Below the pieces are notes generated by a model. It saw only the letters and a program-made list of their open reading frames with translations, made no database searches and was not told the origin of the DNA. Below are positions 12,601 through 21,600 of a stretch of 64,000 bases of DNA, one piece after another; within the stretch, counting starts at the first letter, position 1, and every line of letters starts with the position of its first letter. The translations under genes and the position numbers were made by a program. Origin of the DNA: Allolobophora icterica. Taxonomy: Eukaryota > Annelida > Clitellata > Crassiclitellata > Lumbricidae. The stretch is taken from assembly GCA_963556255.1 (NCBI GenBank), contig OY744607.1:54935764-54999763 (forward strand), in the 5' to 3' direction.

Positions 12601-15600
12601 CCGAAATCGCTCAGAACTCATTTTCAAAACGCATCACAATTTCCAAAGGAATGTTTAAAACGAAGAAATGTTTCAGCAACAATTGTTATGGTAACTAGAT
12701 CTACCATATTTTGAAGGCATTACTCTCAAATACGAAATATTTTTGCGACATTGTAAGATGTATCTTAATAATTACCGTCGCAGGATTCGTTTGCTGTGAG
12801 ACCATATCCAACGTCGCATTGGTCGCATTTGTAAGCACCGGTGCTGTTGCATCCAAGTGATGTACAGTAAGGTGAACATACTGAAATGAATGGACATCTT
12901 ATGAGATAACTGTGGAAACAACACAAAGGTAATCTTATTAACAATTTCCAAAGGAATATTTTGAAAGAAGAAATGTTTGAGTAAAAATTGTTAAGGCAAC
13001 TAGGTCTAAAATATGTTGAAGACGTTAATCTTAGGCCTAAATACGAAATATTTTAGCGACATTGTAAGACGTATCTTAATGATTACCGTCGCAGGATCCG
13101 TTTGCTGTGAGACCATATCCAACGTCGCATTGGTCACATTTGTAAGCCCCGGTGTTGTTGCATTTAAATGTGGTACAGTATGGTGAACACACTGAAATGA
13201 ATGCCAGCCAATACATCTTAATGAGATAACTGGGAAAAACAACACAAAGGTAACCTCTTTAACAATTTTTATGCGTTTTCAGGAAAGGAACCATAAGTCT
13301 CAAATGGAATTAAGTATTGACTCATATTCTTGAGTGATGTCTGATTACAATGCAGAAGAATTGAACTTGATATATTCATCCAAATTAATTTTTAACGTAC
13401 TGAGAATAGAGCATGCGCAAACAGTTTTTGAATATTTCAGTTTAAATTTTCACTGAAGAAAATGCGAAAATTTTAACAATACTTTACTACAGAATTCGTT
13501 ACAAAGTATTTACCAAACACTAAATAATGCCGTTTAATCACCGTATTGTGTGTTGTATACGTGCACATTATACTTGTGTAAAATTAGTTCTATATTTGAA
13601 AAATTATTATCCTCTTAAAAGTATTATAGAAATCGTAAAGGATGACAGAAGATTTGTGGTTTTTCAAGCCTGACACAAAACTCTAAAAGTCATCATTTGA
13701 AGAATAAAACTTGAGATTTTTGAAAATTTTCTTTTGTCAATGTTTACCAGCCACATCATTGTATCCGAAATCGCTGCACTTCCTTTAAAGCCTGTTTCCT
13801 CATTAGCTGTGGAAAGACTTATGGTCCATTTTCTCAAAACGCATCATAATTTCCAAAAGAATGTTTAAAACGAAGAAATGTTTCAGCAACAATTGTTATG
13901 GTAACTAGGTCCACCATAATTTGAAGACATCACACTTAAATACTAAATATTTTAGCGACATTGTAAGACGTATCTTAATGATTACCGTCGCAGGATTCGT
14001 TTGTTGTTAGACCATATCCAACGTCACATTGGTCGCATTTGTAAGCACCGGTGCTGTTGCATCCAAATGATGTACAGTAAAGTGAACATACTGAAATGAA
14101 TGCCAGCCAACATACCTTAATGGGATAACTGGGAAAACAACACAAATGTAATCTCATTAAAAATGTCCAAGGGAATGTTTTAAACGAAGAAATGTTTCAG
14201 CAACAATTGTTAAGGCAATTAGGACTGCCATTTTGTGAAGAAATTACTCCTAAATACAAAATATTTTAGCAACAATTTAAGATGTATCTTAATGATTACC
14301 GTCGCAGGATTCGTTTGCTGTGAGACCATATCCAACGTCGCATTGGTCGCATTTGTAAGCACCGGTGTTGTTGCATCCAAATGTTGTACAATACGCGGAA
14401 CACACTTAAATAAATCGCATTTCCAATCGAAAAATTAAGAAAGTTTACAAGTTTTGAAGCCAAATCAGTGGGTGAAACAGTGTAGCGAACAAAGAGTAGC
14501 CTAATAAACCTAAATTCAGTATTACCACTCATAAAAAATGAAAAACCCAAGTTTGGACATTGAAAAAACCCAAGAAAACCCAAGGTGATTTTCTGCAGAC
14601 TTTTTAAATTAATAAACGTATTATAAGATAAAATATAATAATATAATGCAATTATACCAATTCCTGTAATAAAAATGTTGTTCTATCTTTCATTTCTCTC
14701 TTGCATTTTTACAATTTTATGGGTAATCGTTAATTGTTAAAAGTTATTAGTAAATATTCAAAGCAAATTGACAATGTTTATATAGATGTTTTTATTTTCA
14801 TCAGGGTTCGAATCATGCGAATTGTTACTTCTCTCGCACATTTTATTGGGTTTTAAATTTTTTACTATGCCAATTTTTTTTCTATGCCTAAACGTCATTT
14901 TGCCTCCCACAAAAGAAAAATTTGCCCTCTAAAAAATTTCGTCACCGCTAAGAAAAAGTCCTGCAGAAGCCTATGATGAAACTCAAAATAATATATATTT
15001 AGTTTTTAAAAAAGCAAGAGCTTATTACTTCAGGAACATTTCAGAAAAGTAGTCTGAGTCTGCAGTTTCCTTTAGTCTTTAGAGTTATATTTTCTAAATA
15101 TAGCAGTAGAGTAGAATTATAGCAAATTTAGTCTATAGAGTTATATGTTAAATATAGCAATAGATTAGAATAACACATGCTTGCACACATATTGCGCCAT
15201 TCGTTTATTGACCTCAATCATCCAGACCGTTGCAAAAATTAATTAAAATATTGAAAAATAGGGTTTCAATAAAAGAAGAAAAACCCAAGCAAAAAACCCA
15301 ACGTTTCCAGGAAAAAACCCCATTTCCCAAATTCGGATTAAAAAACCCAAGACCTTGTGAAAAAACCCAAGGAGTGGTAACGCTGCCTAAATTCATGCTG
15401 AAGTTATTGAGAGATGCGTGACAGCAGTGATGGGCACTAAACTATTTTTTAGTTAAACTAAAGCTTTTTCAGACTAAATAAATAGTTTAACTAAGGCTGG
15501 CAACTGATTTTGGAAATTAGTTAACTAAACTAACAAATTAGTTCAACTTTTTCCAACTTTTTCCAACGTTATACGACAAACATCTTCACAATTACAGAGG

Positions 15601-18600
15601 TTAATGGGACTGTAATAATGCAGAGCGTCAATGACAATTTCACCTTCGAACTATTGAATGTGTACTGTTCTAGCATACAGTTACAGGCGTACTTAGTAAG
15701 TAAGCGCCTTACTACAAACTGTATTCTATGCAGAGGGAACAGCAGTGTTAATAAGTACGTAAACGTCGCGTTGAGTTATTGAAAGTGTTCAATGTTCATT
15801 GCGGAATATAGTTGCGTATTGCTGATATCTTTAGTTAAACTTTCTAGTTAGCAACTAAATTTTTTTTAGTTAAACTATGGTTTGAGCTAACTATTTTTTA
15901 GTGAAACCATCCTTAACTAAAATTGTTTAGTTAAACTATGGTCTTAACTAAAATAATTTTTTAGTGAAACTTCATCCTGAACTAAAAAAAATGTTAGTTA
16001 AACTAAAAGTTAGCAACTTTTTTAGTTAACTACTGCCCATCACTGCGTGACAGTCCATTCGTCAGCGTGCTAGACTGCCAAAGAGAGGTCGGGGGGGGGG
16101 GTCGAATTCTCGCCTGGACAGAAATGCGTCAAGGTTTATGATCTTCTTACATTCTCTAACAAATTTAGCTCTACGAATACACTGAAAGTATATTGTCAGT
16201 GGGAATACCAGATGGCGAGGGATAGGACTGGCCACCCGCCAACATATCTTGAGGTAAAGAAGAGAGAAATAAAGTTGCTAACACTTCGAAAACCCATGGT
16301 TGCCTCTCTGGATTGACAAAAGAACTGCTCTTCTTCTTGTTCTTCTTCTTGTTCTTCTTGTTCTTGTTCTTGTTCTTCTTCTTCTTCTTCTTCTTCTTCT
16401 TCTTCTCATTATCCTTCTCCTTCTCCTTCTCCTTCTTCTTCTTCTTCTTCTTCTTCTTCTTCTTCTTCTTCTTCTTCTTCTTCTTCTCCTCCTCCTCCTC
16501 CTCCTCCTCCTCCTCCTCCTCCTCCTACTTCTCCTTCCTGCTCTTTCTTCTTCTTCTTCCTCTTCGTCATAGGATATTATGATTAATTTTCGAATAGCAC
16601 AAATGACCAAAGATGAAGAGTTCTAAAATGCTGTGTCTTAAATAGAACGTTACTGTCCGGGTCTTCGCGTTCTGCTTGTTCTTTAATGTCGATTCGTGTC
16701 TAAACCGGGTGCTTCAACTGTTGGCCCTGCCTCGGCATACATCGGGGAGCTCGATGTTCCAGTTTCAAGTCAACCTATTCGGCGATCGTTGCGCTCAACT
16801 AACCGTTGAGATATGCAGGTGCCGCGCTTCCGCACTTGAACTCGACCTCATCGTGCCTTATGTACTGGACCATCTTATGTCAGAGACTATTGGTCCGTGT
16901 TTATTTTACGAGGTTGTTCTACTTGATCACCGATGCCATTATGCGCTGAGCAATGTCTATTGATTACTTTAGATCGCCACCGTATCTTACTAGGTAATAG
17001 GGACCCTAGTTAGCGGGACTTGTACCCTTTTGGGTCTCCCATTGTGTACCAGGAACAAAACTTAATTTACTTAAATATATATATATTCATGTATGCTATT
17101 GCTATATGTTATAGCATTGAGCTAGTATCGGTTGATACCCTTGTACTGTCTTTTTTCACTTTTACTTGGACCAATAAAACGATTTATGTTATTTTATCTT
17201 CGTAGAACAGTCTTCCATTGCATTTAGGTGCTACTGCACTCTGCTCTGTGCAGCACACATTCGCAAACTGTCTTAAAACGAATTTGTTTAGATCAGTCAG
17301 ATAGCCAGCCATGTGTGCAGCGCTTTTGTGAGGTACTTAAGTATCTAGATACATGTGTACATACATACATGTTAAAAACCTCACTGATCTGCCAGTGGCA
17401 ACATACCATCGCAAGTTCCGTTTGGCGTAAGAGCGTATCCTAGATCACACGCATCGCATCTGTATGCACCTGTTGAGTTGCATCCTCCGATAGTACAATG
17501 AGCCGAACATACTGAAGAGAAATACAGTTCCCAAGTTATGTTACTTCACACACGGGGTGCGCGATAGTGTAGTGTTCAGCGTGCTGGACTGTCAACCGAG
17601 AGGTCGGGGGTTCAAATCCCCGCCTGGACAGATATCTGATTGGAAATTTTTGCTCCATCTACGCCTCCTAGCCAGTTCAGCTATAACGAGTACAATGGCC
17701 GCAAACTGTCAGTGGGAAGATGAGACGGCGTGAGAGAGTACTGGCTCGTCCTCGTATGCCGAGGCTAAGAAAAAGAAGTCGCTAACATTTCATACTCGTG
17801 TCTGCCTCTCAGGCTAGCTCAGGAGACTGCTCTTCTTCTTTATATATTGTAATATAGGGGGAATACTCCACTGGTTCCCTGTCAAGGAAAGAATTAAATT
17901 CAAGATACTCCTTCTGGGGCGGACCTCTATGATGGGCGCCCCACAGAAAGACTATCAACTAATGTATTGTGTTGCATCGCCTATTGTAATGCATCGTCTA
18001 TTGGAATGCCTATTGTAATGCATCGTCTATTGGAATGCCTATTGTAATGCATCGTCTATTGGAATGCCTATTGTAATGCATCGTCTATTGGAATGCCTAT
18101 TGTAATGCATCGTCTATTGGAATGCCTATTGTAATGCATCGTCTATTGGAATGCCTATTGTAATGCATCGTCTATTGGAATGCCTATTGTAATGCATCGT
18201 CTATTGGAATGCCTATTGTAATGCATCGTCTATTGGAATGCCTATTGTAATGCATCGTCTATTGGAATGCCTATTGTAATGCATCGTCTATTGGAATGCC
18301 TATTGTAATGCATCGTCTATTGGAATGCCTATTGTAATGCATCGTCTATTGGAATGCCTATTGTAATGCATCGTCTATTGGAATGCCTATTGTAATGCAT
18401 CGTCTATTGGAATGCCTATTGTAATGCATCGTCTATTGGAATGCCTATTGTAATGCATCGTCTATTGGAATGCCTATTGTAATGCATCGTCTATTGGAAT
18501 GCCTATTGTAATGCATCGTCTATTGGAATGCCTATTGTAATGCATCGTCTATTGGAATGCCTATTGTAATGCATCGTCTATTGGAATGCCTATTGTAATG

Positions 18601-21600
18601 CATCGTCTATTGGAATGCCTATTGTAATGCATCGTCTATTGGAATTCCTATTGTAATGCATCGTCTATTGGAATGCCTATTGTAATGCATCGTCTATTGG
18701 AATGCCTATTGTAATGCATCGTCTATTGGAATTCCTATTGTAATGCATCGTCTATTGGAATGCCTATTGTAATGCATCGTCTATTGGAATGGATCGTTTT
18801 AAATTACATTGCATCCTACTGTAAAGCTGGTGTATGACTTACCATCACATGTACTATTTGACGTTAGTCCATAACCGAAGTCGCATTGATCGCATCTCCC
18901 AGCTCCTGAGATGCTGCATCTCGAGCAAGAGGAGGGACAGGCTGGAAGAAACAAAACTGAATATTAATACGTGCGAGAGATGGAAAGAAGAGGCGGAATC
19001 AAAGTAGGATATTTAAACGGTTATTACAATTGTAATTAGTAAGTTCTATTGCGCCGGTGTCTAATGCACAAGGCATCATCCGATGGCGCACTAATATCAA
19101 TAGCCGTATTGGCGTAATCATGCAATATCCAGAAGATCAGTCTGCCAAGATAGATAGGCAGTCCATGGTTCACAAGCTATTTTGAAGAACAAAAACAGGT
19201 AAGTTTTAGAATGAAATAAATTGAAATGAAACAGGCAACCGAGAAGAACGGACAGACACAGGGGGGGGAGAGAATTTCAAAACCAAGATCCATCAACCGA
19301 AAAAGCTCGTTCACCAGGAACAGTTTTAGTTTCAACCGAAAAAGCTCGTTCACGAGTTTCAGAGAAAGGCAATCAACTGACATTGATGAATTATACTGAT
19401 GAGATTGAATAACGTCTTAAGTAAGATTTCAAGTAATGTGGTTACCTAACGTGCAGTGTTTCATAAACTATGAGCCGCAATCTAAAAGCAAATGCATTGC
19501 TGAACAGGAAGCCAATGCAACTGGATTATGTCTTTAATTTTGACTTATTAGTTATGTCTCCAGTCAAAGAGTTTTGAACTCTAGAAGTTTCACCATGTAG
19601 GCCTATGTCGGAGGTAGGTCTAGGTAGGTACCCGTGACCTTGACCGGTAGGCCCTATCTACCGATTACACCATTGTCTCTTTTCTGTCGTCATACATACG
19701 TAGAGGAAAACATGTCTTTACAAAACCACGTTGGCACAGTTTCACGGAAGTTTCTTAACATTCGACTTCACCGCAATTCAGAACGGTCACAACCAACACA
19801 CCGCGAGGACGCACCTGATGCTCCACGCTCGCTCCGACAGCTCCATCCCAACCCGATGCAACTATAGACTGTCACCGTCCATGCCACACCACATTACATC
19901 ACCTTACGATATGAAGATGTTGTTTGCGGGTACTCACGAGCACAGGATCCGTCCGTAGAGTTTCCGTATCCGGGATCACATAGATCGCATTTGGCCACTC
20001 CTGTTCCGTCGCATCCGATTGAGCAGTTACTGGAACAGGCTGAAGACGAATACAGCTTTACAATGAAAAGTTTTCACCTTAATATAATGTAATGTAACGA
20101 AAAATTTATATAGCGCCTATCAAGCGCCTCCCAAAAGCGTTGTCTGCATGGCTAATCAAATGATCTAAACATGTGCAACTTAAGGTGAATAGAAAATGCG
20201 TGCTGAGTTGAATCGATTGAGGCAGAACGTATGTTTAATGGTGACTCGTTTATTCGTCAATATAACACCTGGATTTCAACGGGAAACTTCTAACGGACCA
20301 AGGTTTAAGATGAACGGTTTCACTTAAAGTGACCATCGATTGATGTTTTGTGGATCGTGATACCGGCGCCATAGAAGTCCCTGAATTATTATTTATTTAG
20401 CGCATTAACAGAGAATCTCCTCAAAGTCGATCCAGGTGCCTCAATTACTGAGAATGGTAATGTGCTATAACTCACCTAAGCAGGTGTTGTTGAGGGACAA
20501 CGCGTATTTTGGTTGACAAGAGCTACAGGTGGTGTTATCTTGGCAGATATAGCAATTCGAAATACAAGCTACAAACAGCAGAACATCCTTGTAAGTAACA
20601 CAGTCATTTGGATATTTATTAACTCACAAACTCATGAGGTAAGTAATTAGCTACTTGTGAGGTGAATAAATTGGGTAAATGCATGGCGTTATTAAGGTTG
20701 AGTAGGAACCTAATCACGATGTAGTTAGTGAAACAGCCCTTGATGCAAGTAAGGGTTGACTCATGAGGTAAGCAAAGGAGTAGCTGGTGAGGTAAGTGTA
20801 GGGAGTAGGAAGAGTAGCTGTTGCTCGTGAGGTAAATGTAGGAGTAGCCCATGAGGTGAGCATGGGAGTAGCTGCTGAGGTAAGTGTATACTATAGGATT
20901 AGCTGGTGAGGTAAGTGTAGGAGTAGCTCGTGAGGTAAGGATAGGAGTAGCTGGTGATGTAAGTGTAGGAGCAACTCGTGAGGTAAGTAGAGGCATAGTT
21001 TATGGTCATGGGCGTCCGCAGAAATTTTTTTAGAGGGGCGCAAAAATTTTTTAGAGGGAGGAAATTTTTGGGAAAGGGCGGCAAAATGACGCTTTTGCAT
21101 GTAAAAAATATGCATAGAAACAAATTTAAATAAATGATGATCAATGACTTTACCTAAATGATTAAGTGTTTCTTCGCATTGAAAATCTTGTTGTGACTGT
21201 TGTAATAATCGTAATAATCCAAAACTTTTTGTTTTCTATAAAATATTTGCAAAATTCAGGGGGGCGCAAATGCACCCCCTTGCGTCCCCCTCCGGACGCC
21301 CATGTTTATGGTGTACCTGTAAATGGTTGAGAAAATCATGAGGTAAGACATATTTAAAGTATAAGGTAATAACTGGAGTTACTCATGAGTAGAAGAAAAG
21401 AACTAAAGAAGTGTATCATGATGTCATTTTTGGAGTAAAGCCTTAAATCTTCAGATAAATTGTTCGGTTGGGTAAATACTACAAATGAGCTGTATAAATT
21501 CATGCCAAAGGAAAGTTGAGAACTTTTCAGAATAATTTCTGCCCACGTCAACGGCCTTTGTTGCCATAAGCTGTCGTTATTAAACGGTTAGATCCACGAC

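Noticed and set aside
16278..16610. Poly-Arg, poly-Leu and poly-Phe open frames
   Set aside because: All arise from the TTC/TCC microsatellite read in different frames.
17566..17640. Possible tRNA-Asp gene
   Set aside because: Acceptor-stem ends do not pair and the same head recurs with a conserved SINE body at 16046 and 22225.
17966..18791. Regular direct repeats that might look like a CRISPR array
   Set aside because: The 29-bp units are contiguous with no spacers, and the window is eukaryotic.
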